Shown here piece by piece: positions 36,134-46,023 of a stretch of DNA of 64,000 nt (the stretch's first letter is position 1; each line of letters begins with the position of its first letter). The notes under the pieces were generated by a model. It made no database searches. It was not told the origin of the DNA and saw only the letters and a list, made by a program, of their open reading frames with translations. The DNA is from an uncultured Clostridia bacterium (GTDB lineage: Bacteria; Bacillota; Clostridia; Christensenellales; Aristaeellaceae), in NCBI GenBank assembly GCA_946414315.1, contig CAMKNZ010000001.1, positions 124,001-188,000 on the forward strand. Direction: 5' to 3'. A program made the translations under genes and the position numbers.

Positions 36134-36882
36134 TCCGCATCCCCCTTTCCGGCAGGTTTGTACGGCCCTTCGCACACTTCGGCAATCTCAGCCCTCATCA
36201 GGTGCGGATAGACGTCCTCCCGGCTTCCCTGCTTCTCCACCACGCCGCCCTTGATCACAATGATCTCATCGGCGATATTCAGGATCCGTTCCTGGTGGGA
36301 GATAATCAGGATCGAGCTGTCCCGGATATCTTCACGCATCTGCTGGAACACTTCCGTCAGGTTCCGGAAGCTCCACAGGTCGATGCCGGCTTCCGGTTCG
36401 TCAAAGACCGACAGCACCGCTTTGCGGGCCAGCACCGTCGCAATCTCGATCCGTTTCAGTTCGCCGCCGGACAGACTGGCGTTCACTTCCCGGTCCACAT
36501 AATCCCGGGCACAAAGTCCTACGGAAGACAGATACTGACAGGCGTCCGACACCGACAGCGTCTTCCCGGCCGCAATCCGGATCAGATCCAGCACCCGGAT
36601 GCCCTTGAAACGCACCGGCTGCTGAAACGCGTAAGCGATCCCCTTCTGTGCCCGCTCCGTAATGCTCAGGTCCGTAATGTCTTCGCCGTTGAAAAAAATA
36701 CGCCCGGCCGTGGGCTTCTCAATTCCGGCAATCAGCCTGGCCAGCGTGGATTTCCCGCCGCCGTTCGGTCCGGTCACAACAACCAGCTTCCGGTCCGGAA
36801 CCGTCAGGCTGACGTCCCGGATGATTTCTTTATCTTTTCCTTCGTCATCCACAAGGAAGGAAACGTTTTTCAGTTCAAGCAT
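36127..36882 (-). CDS. sufC: Fe-S cluster assembly ATPase SufC
   Basis: ABC-type soluble ATPase that drives the SufB/D scaffold. 251 residues: Walker A GPNGGGKST, Q-loop YAFQQPVRFKGI, signature LSGGELKRIEIA, Walker B SVFDEPEAGIDLWSF with the SufC-typical EAGID, switch His in ISHQERIL. Eight bases after the Ppx gene and overlapping the SufB/D-like gene. No sufS or sufU is present, so cysteine desulfurase must come from elsewhere. Confidence 0.94.
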   Translation of the reverse strand: MLELKNVSFLVDDEGKDKEIIRDVSLTVPDRKLVVVTGPNGGGKSTLARLIAGIEKPTAGRIFFNGEDITDLSITERAQKGIAYAFQQPVRFKGIRVLDLIRIAAGKTLSVSDACQYLSSVGLCARDYVDREVNASLSGGELKRIEIATVLARKAVLSVFDEPEAGIDLWSFRNLTEVFQQMREDIRDSSILIISHQERILNIADEIIVIKGGVVEKQGSREDVYPHLMRAEIAEVCEGPYKPAGKGDAEC

Positions 36883-36890
36883 TGTGTCTC

Positions 36891-37805
36891 CTATGATTCT
36901 TTCTCACAAAAATATTTATGGAAATATCCATCCAGGTTTCCCCATTCGCTGACGGTGATCCGATCCATGCCGAGACGTTCCATAACGCCCAGCAGGATAC
37001 AGATGCCGTGGACCACGATATCCGCGCGGCTGGGCTGAAGGCCCGGAAGCTTGATCCTCTCTTCCACCTTCATCCCCGCCAGCTTTTCACCGATGTCACG
37101 GATCTCCGTGGATGTGATCGACGTCCCGTGTACATGGGTCCTGTCGGTCCAGGGCTGTTCCAGCACCATTGCCGCCAGGGTCGTAAAGGTTCCGCCGGTA
37201 CCGACCCAGGCTTTCGGCAGCTCCAGTTCCCGGAACGACCTGAGATGTTCGTCCAGGATCTCCGCCGCGGCCACTTCCACCGGTTTCATATCATCCGGAT
37301 GTTCCAGCCGCAGCCTCCGGTACAGCCGCACGGCGCCCATCTGGCAGGAGAAAGCGCACTCAATCCCGGCCCGCGTACCGATGGCAATCTCCGTGCTGCC
37401 GCCGCCGATGTCGATCATCCCGCAGCGGTCCGCCGACAATGCTGCCGAAGCGCCCAGGAAGCTGAGTTCCGCTTCTTCTTCACCGGAGATGATCCGGAGC
37501 GGCACGCCTGCCTCCCGTTTCACCTCTTCCATGAACTTCTGTCCGTTCGCCGCGTCCCGGGCAGCACTCGTCGCAAAGATCGCCAGCTCTTCTGCGCCCT
37601 TCTGCCGGACCTCGGAAGCCATCCGTCGGACAGCGGAAACCGTCTTGTCCATCGCATCCCGGTTCAGGTTCCCTGTCCCGTCAAGGCCGGCAAACAGACG
37701 CGTACCTTCCCGGTCCCGCCACAGGCGCTGGAAATCAGCGCCGCTGACGTCCGCCAGAAGGCTTCGTACCGAATTGGACCCGATCCCGATCACGGCAGCT
37801 CTCAC
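36891..37805 (-). CDS. Ppx/GppA family phosphatase
   Basis: 304-residue member of the exopolyphosphatase/guanosine pentaphosphatase family (actin-like ATPase fold): GIGSNSVRSLLADV at the N-terminus, FATSAARDAANG, the catalytic ISGEEEAELSFLGA, MIDIGGGSTEIAIGTR, and GTGGTFTTLAAM. Only the two actin-like domains are present, as in short Ppx proteins; the C-terminal HD-type domain of E. coli Ppx is missing. It hydrolyses polyphosphate or pppGpp; which one cannot be told. Between the divIC-like gene (11 bases) and sufC (8 bases). Confidence 0.92.
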   Translation of the reverse strand: MRAAVIGIGSNSVRSLLADVSGADFQRLWRDREGTRLFAGLDGTGNLNRDAMDKTVSAVRRMASEVRQKGAEELAIFATSAARDAANGQKFMEEVKREAGVPLRIISGEEEAELSFLGASAALSADRCGMIDIGGGSTEIAIGTRAGIECAFSCQMGAVRLYRRLRLEHPDDMKPVEVAAAEILDEHLRSFRELELPKAWVGTGGTFTTLAAMVLEQPWTDRTHVHGTSITSTEIRDIGEKLAGMKVEERIKLPGLQPSRADIVVHGICILLGVMERLGMDRITVSEWGNLDGYFHKYFCEKES

Positions 37806-37816
37806 GGTAAACCTCC

Positions 37817-38155
37817 TCAGTCGTTCATCTCGTCCATTAATATCTGCAGTTCGGACTCCGAATAGGCGTAGAGGACCTCCGGGTTGGTGAACTCAAAGCG
37901 GATTGCGTCTTTCTTGACGTAGGAATAATCCTTTACCGCGCTGGACATGATGTATTCGTCCGTTCCCACCACGTTCAGCTCCCGGTTCAGGCGCTTGAAT
38001 TCCTCTTCCAGCTTTGTTTTCTGTACCCGCAGGAGTTTTTCTTCCTCCGCCTTTTCATTTGCGGTGCCCCGCAGGGCGCTGTGAAGGATCAGGAAAACTG
38101 CCAGCATAACGCCCAGAATCAGCAGAAAACCCTTCAGGTTCATGGACTTGTACAC
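37817..38155 (-). CDS. Septum formation initiator (DivIC/FtsB-like) protein
   Basis: 112-residue bitopic membrane protein: short cytoplasmic start, one transmembrane helix (GFLLILGVMLAVFLILHSAL, residues 9-28), then a coiled coil (NEKAEEEKLLRVQKTKLEEEFKRLNRELNVVG) and an acidic tail. This layout and size fit DivIC/FtsB of the divisome, although sequence similarity is weak. GTG 38155 is the likely start since AGGAGG lies nine bases upstream; the internal ATG is too far from it. Between polC and ppx in the operon. Confidence 0.78.
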   Translation of the reverse strand: MYKSMNLKGFLLILGVMLAVFLILHSALRGTANEKAEEEKLLRVQKTKLEEEFKRLNRELNVVGTDEYIMSSAVKDYSYVKKDAIRFEFTNPEVLYAYSESELQILMDEMND

Positions 38156-38231
38156 GCCTGTTTTCCTCCTTCTCCGTTTCCTTATACATTTCGCTGTTCT
38201 TTCGCGCGATTCCTTCTGACTGTTTTACGTC

Positions 38232-41200
38232 TCAGAACATACTGATCTGGTTCGTCTCGCTCAGTCCCTGCAGTGCCCCCTGGGCCCGCAGCGTTTCGAT
38301 CACGCTGGAGCCGACCTTGCCCCGTTTCTGCAAGTCCTCAATGCTGAGGAACGGTCCGTCTTTCCGCGCTTCCGCGATCGGGATTGCCGCGCTCTCGCCC
38401 AGGCCCGGCAGGCTGATAAACGGACAGCGGATGTTTCCGTCCTCAATCAGGAAGCGCCTGACGTCGCTCTTATACAGATCCACCGGCAGGAATCTGATTC
38501 CGCGCAGGTTCATCTCCAGCACCAGTTCCAGGCAGGTAGCGGTATCCTTATCCCGGGCGCTCGGCGAATCCATGTTCCGGATCTCCCTGATCTTCCGTCT
38601 TGATTCCTCCGGCGGCAGGATCATTGTCGTCGCGTCAAATCCGTCTCCGCGGACCGTGAAATACGCGCAGTAATAAGCCAGCGGCTCATGGACCTTGAAC
38701 CACGCCACCCGCAGGGCCATGGTCACATACGCAACGGCATGTCCCTTGGGGAACATGTATTTGATCTTTTTGCAGCTGTCCAGGAACCAGTCCGGCACCT
38801 GTGCGTCCACCATGGCCTGTTCCATTTCCGGTTTCAGTCCGCGACCTTTCCGGACGCTTTCCATGGTCGTAAACGCCAGCTTGGGTTTCACACCCTTGTC
38901 GATCAGATAGTTCATGATATCGTCACGGCAGCAGACGCATTCGCTCAGCGTTGCGGTTCCGGAAGCGATGATCTCCTGCGCGTTGCCAAGCCATACGTCC
39001 GTTCCGTGGCTCAGGCCGGAAATGCGCAGCAGTTCCTCCATTGTATGCGGCTTGGTCTCTTCCAGCATGCCCCGGACAAATCCCGTACCGAACTCCGGCA
39101 CGCCGTAGGTTCCGGTATTGCACAGGATTTCCTCCGTCGTCACGCCCAGCGCCTCCGGTGAAGAGAAGAGGCTCCGCACCGGCTGGTCGTCCAGCGGCAC
39201 ATCCTTGAAGTTGATGCCTGTCAGCAGTTCCAGCTCATGCAGCATCGTCGGATCATCATGGCCGAGGCAGTCCAGTTTCACCAGGATGTCGTGCATGCTG
39301 TTGAAGTCGAAGTGGGTCGTGGTAAAGTCGCTTTCCAGGTCGTCCGCCGGATGCTGTACCGCGGTAAAGTCATAGATCTCGTATTCCAGGGGTACGACGA
39401 CCATGCCTCCCGGATGCTGGCCTGTCGTGCGCTTGACGCCGGTGCATTTCAGCGCCAGCCGGTCCTTCTCGGCGTTGCCGGCCTGGATCCCGCGCTCTTC
39501 CAGGTATTTGAGCACATAACCGTAGGCCGTCTTGTCCGCCAGGCCGGAAATGGTGCCCGCGCGGAATACATGGTCATGCCCGAACAGCTCTTCCACATAG
39601 TGGTGGGCCCGGTTCTGATACTCGCCTGAGAAGTTCAGGTCGATATCCGGCACTTTGTCTCCCTCAAAGCCAAGAAACACCTCAAAAGGAATATCAAAGC
39701 CGTCCTTGGTCAGCTTCTGTCCGCAGTCCGGGCAGTTCCTGTCCGGCAGGTCCACGCCGACGTGATACTGACTCTTGTCCACGTCGAAAAAACCTTTATG
39801 GCAGCGGGTGCAGCGATAGTGCGGCGGAAGTGCGTTCACTTCGGTGATCCCGCACATCCGGGCCACCAGGCTGGAACCCACGCTGCCGCGGCTGCCTACC
39901 AGATAACCGTCCTCCAGCGAACGGGAAACCAGTTTCTGGGCAATGGAATACAGCGTGCAGTAACCGTATCCTACAATGGATTTCAGTTCTTTCCGCAGCC
40001 GTGCTTCCACAATCTGCGGCAGCGGGGAACCGTACATTTCCTCCGCCGTATCCCAGGTCATCTGCTGGATCCTGTCTTCCGCGTCGTCCCAGAAGGGCTG
40101 GAAGGTATCCTCTCCCTTCGGATGTTTCGGGAACAGCTTGATCTCTTCCACCTGCTCCGCGATCTTCCGAGGGTTGTCGATGACGATCTCTTTCGCTTTG
40201 TCCGCACCGAGATAGGAAAACTCCTCCAGCATCTCGTCCGTCGTCTTGAAATAGAGCGGGGGCTGCTGGTCGGCGTCAGTATACTTCATACCGGCCTGGA
40301 TGATGGCCCGGCCTATGGCGTCGTCCGGATCCAGGAAATGTACGTCTCCCGTGGCCACCACGGGAATATTCAGCTCTTCGCCCAGCTTTACAATCTGCCG
40401 GTTCAGGTCCCGCAGTTCCTCTTCGTCCGCAGCCTGGCCTTCCCGGATCAGGAAGGCGTTGTTCCCGACCGGCTGGATCTCCAGATAGTCGTAGAAGGAT
40501 GCGATCTGTTTCAGCTTTTCATGGTCCTCCCGGTTCAGCACCGCCCGGAACAGTTCGCCGGCTTCGCAGGCGCTGCCCAGGATCAGCCCGTCCCGGCACT
40601 TCTGGATAATCTGCCGCGGCATATGCGGCACACGCTTGAACCAATCCAGATGGCTGATGGAGACCAGCCTGTTCAGGTTCACCAGGCCGGTCCGATTCTT
40701 CGCCAGCAGGATGATATGCCAGCTTTCCCCGATGGCGCCGCCCGTCAGCACCCGGTTCAGGTCCAGCTCGCTGACGGCGTCCGGATATGCCTGACGCGTT
40801 GCCTCAAACATATGTTTCAGGCACAGCGCCGTGGCCCGGGCGTCATGAACTGCCCGGTGGGCGTTCTTCAGGCTCACGCCGAGATGTTTGCACAGCGCGG
40901 CCAGACGGAAGGATTTCAGCTCCGGATACAGTTTCCGGGCATAGGCCAGCGTATCCAGCACAGGCATGGACATATCCATACCCAGCCGTTTCAGTTCCGC
41001 CTTCATCAGGCTTGCGTCAAAATGCGAGTTATGCGCTGCGATCGGCGCGTCCCCGATAAACTCCAGCAGTTTCGGCAGCGCCTCTTCCGCTTTGGGCTGC
41101 CCCTGCAGCATCGCGTCGCTGATCCCTGTCAGCTCCGTGATTTCCGGTCCCAGCGGCTGCCCCGGATCCACCAGCTGAGAAAAGTCTTCAATAATCTCCC

Positions 41201-42707
41201 CGCCTTCCAGCTTCACCGCTCCGATCTCGATGATCCGCGCCTTGCCGGTGTTCAGTCCGGTGCTCTCAAAGTCCAGTACGACCACCGGTCCGTCATAAGG
41301 CCGGTCGTCCGCGTTTTCCACAATCGCTTTTTCGTCGATCAGATAGCCTTCGCAGCCGGGAATCAGTTTGATTTTGCCCTTGGCTGCCCGGAAAGCTGCC
41401 GGGAAAGACTGCAGTACGCCGTGATCTGTCACGGCAACCGCGGGATGGCCCCACTTTGCCGCGCGCTCGATCAGTTTTTCCACAGGCGTCAGCGCGTCCA
41501 TCGTGGACATGTTGGTATGCATGTGGAGCTCGACCCGCTTCTCCTCCGCGGTATCGACCCGCTCCTCTTTTTCCGTTTCAACCATGTCGCGCACGCTGAT
41601 GCACAGATCCCGCGCGTAACTGTCATACAGGCATTCGCCCCGGACCCGGACGCACATGCCGTCCTTAATCCGGTCCGTTTTCTCCTTCACCGCCGCGCGT
41701 TCCTCGTCGGTGATCGGCGTCGCTTCCGCTTCTTCCTTTTTCATGAAGCGGCTGCGGTACCGGAAGAAAATCTTGCACATCACGGAGCTGGTTCCGTCGG
41801 TCACTGCGAAGGTCACCAGCAGCGTTTCGCCGCCCTTCAGTTCCTTCTGCTCCAGATGGAAGATCTCGCCCTGGACAACTACCAGGCCGCTCTCCCCGGT
41901 CAGTTCCCGGATCTCCACCGGCCGGTCCGCAATGCTCCGGCCCATGATCGGCTTCCCGACGGGGGACGCCGGGGCTTCAGGCACCGCTTCTTTCGCTTTT
42001 CCGGCCTGCTCTTTCCGGGGTTTCGCCGGTTTCTTTTCCCCGGCCGGTTTGGCAGGCGCGGCGTTTTCTTCTTTGGCGGTGCTGACCCCGGTTCCGTAGC
42101 GCTCTGCCATTTCCTGAGCTGTCACGGTGATCGCGGCGTCCCGGCGCTCTTCCATCATTTTGCGCAGGCGTTCCTCACGGGTGCCTTCCACGGTCATCTC
42201 CACCCGGATCTTTGCCGTAAAGATATCATAGACTGCCCTCGCAAGCCTTGTTCCGACGTCGCTCTGCCGCATGACCCTCAGACTGATCTCGTCCGGAAAC
42301 ACCAGCGTCAGCAGGCCGTCCATGTCCTCCCCGCCGGTCATTTCGGTTGAATCCGTCAGCTGGTTCTTTTCCATCTGCCAGCCGATCCGGCCGATCCACC
42401 CGCGGGCCATCGGATAATTCCTGCGCAGAAAATCATCCAGCACCCCGCGGTAGGGCGCCGGATCTTCCAGGAAATCTGCCTTCAGGTCCGGGGAACAGAT
42501 CCTGACCGCCAGCGGCCGTCCGGGAAACATTTCCCGCAGAATGGCCTCCAGCTTCAGAAACTGCTTCTCTCCCGCCAGCACGGTGCTGTTGAATGTGATA
42601 TAGGTTTTTCTGGAAGATTTGACATAAGTCACCCGCGGTGCTGACAGTTTCCCCGCCAGTTCCGGGATTTCCCGCGCGATCCGCGCCATCAGATCTTCGT
42701 AGCTCAT
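38232..42707 (-). CDS. polC: DNA polymerase III subunit alpha, PolC type
   Basis: Replicative polymerase of low-GC Gram-positive bacteria, 1491 residues. In order: N-terminal domain (1-200), a Lys/Pro/Ala-rich linker (about 212-250), OB fold (about 262-380, VEIRELTGESGLVVVQGEIFHLEQKEL), PHP domain (VELHMHTNMSTMDAL near 394) interrupted by the proofreading exonuclease (VVLDFESTGL near 479, HNSHFDASLM, HRAVHDARAT), the zinc-binding site (CTRCHKGFFDV...CPDCGQK), then palm and fingers (VPDIDLNFSGEYQ with the catalytic Asp residues). Starts three bases after ispG, so translationally coupled. Confidence 0.98.
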   Translation of the reverse strand: MSYEDLMARIAREIPELAGKLSAPRVTYVKSSRKTYITFNSTVLAGEKQFLKLEAILREMFPGRPLAVRICSPDLKADFLEDPAPYRGVLDDFLRRNYPMARGWIGRIGWQMEKNQLTDSTEMTGGEDMDGLLTLVFPDEISLRVMRQSDVGTRLARAVYDIFTAKIRVEMTVEGTREERLRKMMEERRDAAITVTAQEMAERYGTGVSTAKEENAAPAKPAGEKKPAKPRKEQAGKAKEAVPEAPASPVGKPIMGRSIADRPVEIRELTGESGLVVVQGEIFHLEQKELKGGETLLVTFAVTDGTSSVMCKIFFRYRSRFMKKEEAEATPITDEERAAVKEKTDRIKDGMCVRVRGECLYDSYARDLCISVRDMVETEKEERVDTAEEKRVELHMHTNMSTMDALTPVEKLIERAAKWGHPAVAVTDHGVLQSFPAAFRAAKGKIKLIPGCEGYLIDEKAIVENADDRPYDGPVVVLDFESTGLNTGKARIIEIGAVKLEGGEIIEDFSQLVDPGQPLGPEITELTGISDAMLQGQPKAEEALPKLLEFIGDAPIAAHNSHFDASLMKAELKRLGMDMSMPVLDTLAYARKLYPELKSFRLAALCKHLGVSLKNAHRAVHDARATALCLKHMFEATRQAYPDAVSELDLNRVLTGGAIGESWHIILLAKNRTGLVNLNRLVSISHLDWFKRVPHMPRQIIQKCRDGLILGSACEAGELFRAVLNREDHEKLKQIASFYDYLEIQPVGNNAFLIREGQAADEEELRDLNRQIVKLGEELNIPVVATGDVHFLDPDDAIGRAIIQAGMKYTDADQQPPLYFKTTDEMLEEFSYLGADKAKEIVIDNPRKIAEQVEEIKLFPKHPKGEDTFQPFWDDAEDRIQQMTWDTAEEMYGSPLPQIVEARLRKELKSIVGYGYCTLYSIAQKLVSRSLEDGYLVGSRGSVGSSLVARMCGITEVNALPPHYRCTRCHKGFFDVDKSQYHVGVDLPDRNCPDCGQKLTKDGFDIPFEVFLGFEGDKVPDIDLNFSGEYQNRAHHYVEELFGHDHVFRAGTISGLADKTAYGYVLKYLEERGIQAGNAEKDRLALKCTGVKRTTGQHPGGMVVVPLEYEIYDFTAVQHPADDLESDFTTTHFDFNSMHDILVKLDCLGHDDPTMLHELELLTGINFKDVPLDDQPVRSLFSSPEALGVTTEEILCNTGTYGVPEFGTGFVRGMLEETKPHTMEELLRISGLSHGTDVWLGNAQEIIASGTATLSECVCCRDDIMNYLIDKGVKPKLAFTTMESVRKGRGLKPEMEQAMVDAQVPDWFLDSCKKIKYMFPKGHAVAYVTMALRVAWFKVHEPLAYYCAYFTVRGDGFDATTMILPPEESRRKIREIRNMDSPSARDKDTATCLELVLEMNLRGIRFLPVDLYKSDVRRFLIEDGNIRCPFISLPGLGESAAIPIAEARKDGPFLSIEDLQKRGKVGSSVIETLRAQGALQGLSETNQISMF

Positions 42708-42710
42708 CTG

Positions 42711-43754
42711 TTATCCTTTGATCATTTTCTTCACTTCAGCAATCAGGATCTCCGCCAGGTCTCCCTGGACCTTCCGGGGTTCCCGGCCCTTCACAAACAG
42801 CGCGCCGCCGTCCTTCCCGCCGGCGATGCCCACGTCTGCTTCCCGGCCCTCGCCCAGGCCGTTTACGATACAGCCCATCACCGCCACCTTCAGCGGCACC
42901 GTCACATCGGACAGTTCCGCTTCCACCCGCCGGGCAATCTGCTCCACCGGAATGCAGGTCCGCCCGCAGGTCGGGCAGGCGATCAGCTGAACGCCCCGGG
43001 TCCGCAGGTTCAGCGCCCGAAGGATATCCCAGGCCGCTTTCGCCTCCGGCAGCGGATCCCCGCTCAGGCTCACGCGGATCGTGTCGCCGATACCGTCCGC
43101 CAGCAGCGCGCCGATACCGATGGCGCTCTTCACCGTACCCTGTCCCGGAAGACCCGCTTCCGTAACGCCCAGGTGCAGGGGATAATCACAGCGTTCATGG
43201 GCCAGCCGGTAGGCGTCGATGGTCAGCTTCACATCGCTGGATTTCATGCTCAGCACGATGTCGTAAAAACCTGCCTTCTCCAGCATCCGAGCATGTCCCA
43301 GCGCGCTCTCCACCAGGCATTCCGCTGTCGGTCCGCCGTACTTTGCCAGCAGGTCCTTCTCTGCGGATCCGCTGTTCACGCCGATCCGGATCGGAATACC
43401 GTGGGCTTTCGCACAGTCCGCCAGTTCGCGCACCCGGGCTTCCCCGCCGATGTTGCCTGGATTGATCCGCAGTTTCGCAATCCCGTTCTCAGCGGAGCGG
43501 ATCGCCAGCTTATAGTCAAAATGGATATCCGCAACCAGCGGCACGGGGCTTTTCGCCGCCAGCGTCTTCACGGTTTCGGCACAGGCTTCGTCATATACGC
43601 TGACCCGCACGATGTCGCAGCCCGCGTCGTGCAGCGCGCAGATCTGCTTCAGCGTCGCTTCCGCGTCCCGGGTGTCCGTATTCGTCATGCTCTGCACCAG
43701 TACCGGATTCCCGCCGCCCAGCTGCAATCCGCCGACATTCACCGTTTTTGTCAT
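42711..43754 (-). CDS. ispG: 4-hydroxy-3-methylbut-2-enyl diphosphate synthase
   Basis: Fe-S enzyme of the MEP isoprenoid pathway, converting methylerythritol cyclodiphosphate to HMBPP. 347 residues, the two-domain bacterial form. N-terminal TIM barrel with VQSMTNTDTRDAEATLKQI and LRINPGNIGG; C-terminal [4Fe-4S] domain with ACPTCGRTCIPVE and VMGCIVNGLGEG containing the three cluster Cys. Ten bases after rseP. Together with dxr in the same operon it covers two MEP steps. Confidence 0.97.
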   Translation of the reverse strand: MTKTVNVGGLQLGGGNPVLVQSMTNTDTRDAEATLKQICALHDAGCDIVRVSVYDEACAETVKTLAAKSPVPLVADIHFDYKLAIRSAENGIAKLRINPGNIGGEARVRELADCAKAHGIPIRIGVNSGSAEKDLLAKYGGPTAECLVESALGHARMLEKAGFYDIVLSMKSSDVKLTIDAYRLAHERCDYPLHLGVTEAGLPGQGTVKSAIGIGALLADGIGDTIRVSLSGDPLPEAKAAWDILRALNLRTRGVQLIACPTCGRTCIPVEQIARRVEAELSDVTVPLKVAVMGCIVNGLGEGREADVGIAGGKDGGALFVKGREPRKVQGDLAEILIAEVKKMIKG

Positions 43755-43764
43755 TGCTTTTCTC

Positions 43765-44835
43765 CTAACCGAACAGTCTCATAATGTCCTTGAATGTAAA
43801 GAAGATCATCAGACCGAACAGGAATACCATTCCGATCAGATGCACCATGGCTTCTTTTTCCGGCGGCACAGGTTTGCGCCGGATCACCTCCACGATCCCG
43901 AATACCAGACGGCTTCCGTCCAGTCCGGGAATCGGCAGCAGGTTCATCAGCCCCAGGTTGATCGAGATCAGCACCAGCAGCTGAACATATGCGCTCAGAC
44001 CGCCTTCCTGAACTTCCGTGGATACCAGGCTCACGATCCCCACCGGTCCGGACGTCTGATCCAGTCCTTTTCCGGTCGTCACCAGGTCTTTCAGCGCGCC
44101 GAGGATCGCTCCGGAAGCGTTCGCGCACCATTCCCAGGAATGCTGAAAACCGCCCAGGAAGGTTTCCGGCTGTGTCTCCAGCCGGTATACGCCGCCGATC
44201 GTCACGCCGATCCGCATCTTGTTCTCTTCCGCGTCCCAGATCGGCGTCATTTCGGTTTCGAAGGTCTCTTCTCCGCGCCGGATCGTCATCCGCAGCGGAG
44301 CGTCTCCTTCCTTCCAGCCGCCGATTGTATCCAGCAGCGTTCCCATTGTGCCGTCCAGCATGTTCACGCCGTTGATTTCCGTCACCACGTCTCCCGCCTG
44401 CATCCCGGCGGAATAGGCCGGCCCGGCGGCCATCACCTCAGCGATATAGGGATCGATCCCCTTCACCGTGCTGACGCCGTTCGCCCAGAAAAAGACCGTA
44501 GCCAGCACAAACGCCAGCACAAAGTTCATCATCGGCCCCATCAGGATTACGAACAGCCGTTTCCACACATTCTGCTTCGGGAACGCGCGGGGATCATCCT
44601 TCGAAACGCCCTTGGTATCGTCTTCGCCGTAGAAGGCGCAGAAACCGCCCAGGGGGATCGCCCGGATGCTGAAATCCGTCTCGTACTTTTTGCTCTTCCA
44701 CTTTACAAGTTTCGGACCCATCCCTACCGCAAACTCCCGGACTTCGATCTTCATCGCCCGGGCCGCCAGGAAATGGCCGAATTCATGCACCGTGATCAGG
44801 ATCGCCAATAGCAATATCGCTAAAAGAATATACAC
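43765..44835 (-). CDS. rseP: Site-2 (RIP) metalloprotease RseP
   Basis: Intramembrane zinc protease that cleaves transmembrane anti-sigma factors or signal-peptide remnants. 356 residues, about four helices. HEFGH (VHEFGHFLAARAM) in the first helix gives the zinc ligands; the third ligand lies in LLPIPGLDGSRLVF. A single PDZ domain is in the middle (YIAEVMAAGPAYSAGMQAGDVVTEINGV). Between dxr and ispG, the standard clostridial order. Confidence 0.95.
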   Translation of the reverse strand: MYILLAILLLAILITVHEFGHFLAARAMKIEVREFAVGMGPKLVKWKSKKYETDFSIRAIPLGGFCAFYGEDDTKGVSKDDPRAFPKQNVWKRLFVILMGPMMNFVLAFVLATVFFWANGVSTVKGIDPYIAEVMAAGPAYSAGMQAGDVVTEINGVNMLDGTMGTLLDTIGGWKEGDAPLRMTIRRGEETFETEMTPIWDAEENKMRIGVTIGGVYRLETQPETFLGGFQHSWEWCANASGAILGALKDLVTTGKGLDQTSGPVGIVSLVSTEVQEGGLSAYVQLLVLISINLGLMNLLPIPGLDGSRLVFGIVEVIRRKPVPPEKEAMVHLIGMVFLFGLMIFFTFKDIMRLFG

Positions 44836-44864
44836 TCCGTCTTTGTCCTTTTCTTAATTCTTTA

Positions 44865-45998
44865 TCACGCCCGTGCGGCTTCGCGTGCACGCCGGTCCGC
44901 TTCCCAGATATCCTCAATGCAGTCCGCAGGCAACCCGGCCAGTTTATCCAGCGCCCGCTCCACGCGCACGGCGATCTCCCCGAAGGAAATCTCTTCCCGC
45001 AGGAACGCGGCAACCGCCTCTTCATTGGCGCCGTTGAACACGGTGCAGGCCGCGCCGCCGTCGCGCAGGCACTCCCTGGCCATCCGTAATGCGGGGAACT
45101 TTTCCTCGTCCGGCTTTTCAAAAGTCAGGCTGCCCAGCGCAAACAGGTCCGGCGCCGGGACTCCCGTTTCGATGCGTTCCGGGAACGCCATAGCGTATCC
45201 GATCGGCACCCGCATGTCCGGCTCACCGAGCTGGGCCAGCACGGCCCCGTCTTTGAAGACGATCGCGCTGTGTACAATGCTCTGGGGATGAACCACGACC
45301 TCGATCCGGTCCTCCGTCATATCAAACAGCCACCGGGCTTCCATGATCTCCAGGCCCTTGTTGAACATGCTGGCGCTGTCCACGGTGATTTTCGCGCCCA
45401 TGTTCCAGTTGGGATGTTTCAGGGCCTCAGCTCTTGTGGCTTTCTCAATCCGGGCCTTCTCCCAGGTCCGGAAGGGGCCGCCCGATGCGGTCAGCAGGAT
45501 CTTTTCGGGTTTGTTTCCGCCCGCCGCCTGCAGGCACTGGAAAATCGCGCTGTGCTCACTGTCCACCGGCAGGAGCGGTTTCCCGGCTTTCCGGGCCAGT
45601 TCCGTCACCAGGTGGCCGCCGGTCACCAGCGCTTCCTTGTTGGCAAGCAGCACCTGCTTCCCGGCGTTCAGGGCATCCATCACACCCTGCAGCCCGGCGA
45701 TGCCCACAATGCTGACCAGCACCATCTCCGCGTCCGTTTCCGCAGCGGCAGCGTGCAGCGCTTCCCTGCCGGCAATAAAGCGGCAGAACTTCAGGTCTTC
45801 CGGGATCTCCTTCGGATCAAAGCCTTCCGTCAGTCCGGCGATCTCCGGCCGGAATTCCCGTACCTGTTCAAAAAGCTTCTCCCGGCTTCCCCGGGCGGTC
45901 AGCGCCGTAACCTGAAACCGGTCCGGATGCCGCCGGCACAGGTCCAGCGCCTGCGTCCCGATGGATCCGGTCGATCCCAGTATTGCAATCTTTCTCAT
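44865..45998 (-). CDS. dxr: 1-deoxy-D-xylulose-5-phosphate reductoisomerase
   Basis: NADPH-dependent second step of the MEP pathway. Cofactor motif ILGSTGSIGTQALDL at the N-terminus, LANKEALVTGG, PVDSEHSAIFQCL for metal/substrate binding, LTASGGPFR, HPNWNMGAKITVDSASMFNKGLE. The ORF track starts at a TTG (46013), but ATG 45998 (MRKIAILGSTGS) has GAGAGGG upstream and the proper N-terminus, giving 377 residues. Confidence 0.97.
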   Translation of the reverse strand: MRKIAILGSTGSIGTQALDLCRRHPDRFQVTALTARGSREKLFEQVREFRPEIAGLTEGFDPKEIPEDLKFCRFIAGREALHAAAAETDAEMVLVSIVGIAGLQGVMDALNAGKQVLLANKEALVTGGHLVTELARKAGKPLLPVDSEHSAIFQCLQAAGGNKPEKILLTASGGPFRTWEKARIEKATRAEALKHPNWNMGAKITVDSASMFNKGLEIMEARWLFDMTEDRIEVVVHPQSIVHSAIVFKDGAVLAQLGEPDMRVPIGYAMAFPERIETGVPAPDLFALGSLTFEKPDEEKFPALRMARECLRDGGAACTVFNGANEEAVAAFLREEISFGEIAVRVERALDKLAGLPADCIEDIWEADRRAREAARA

Positions 45999-46023
45999 CT
46001 GGCCCTCTCTCAATACGTCTCTG

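Noticed and set aside
39762-42350. 862-codon plus-strand ORF inside polC
   Set aside because: Antisense shadow of PolC with His/Gln/Arg/Phe-rich low-information sequence and no ribosome binding site.
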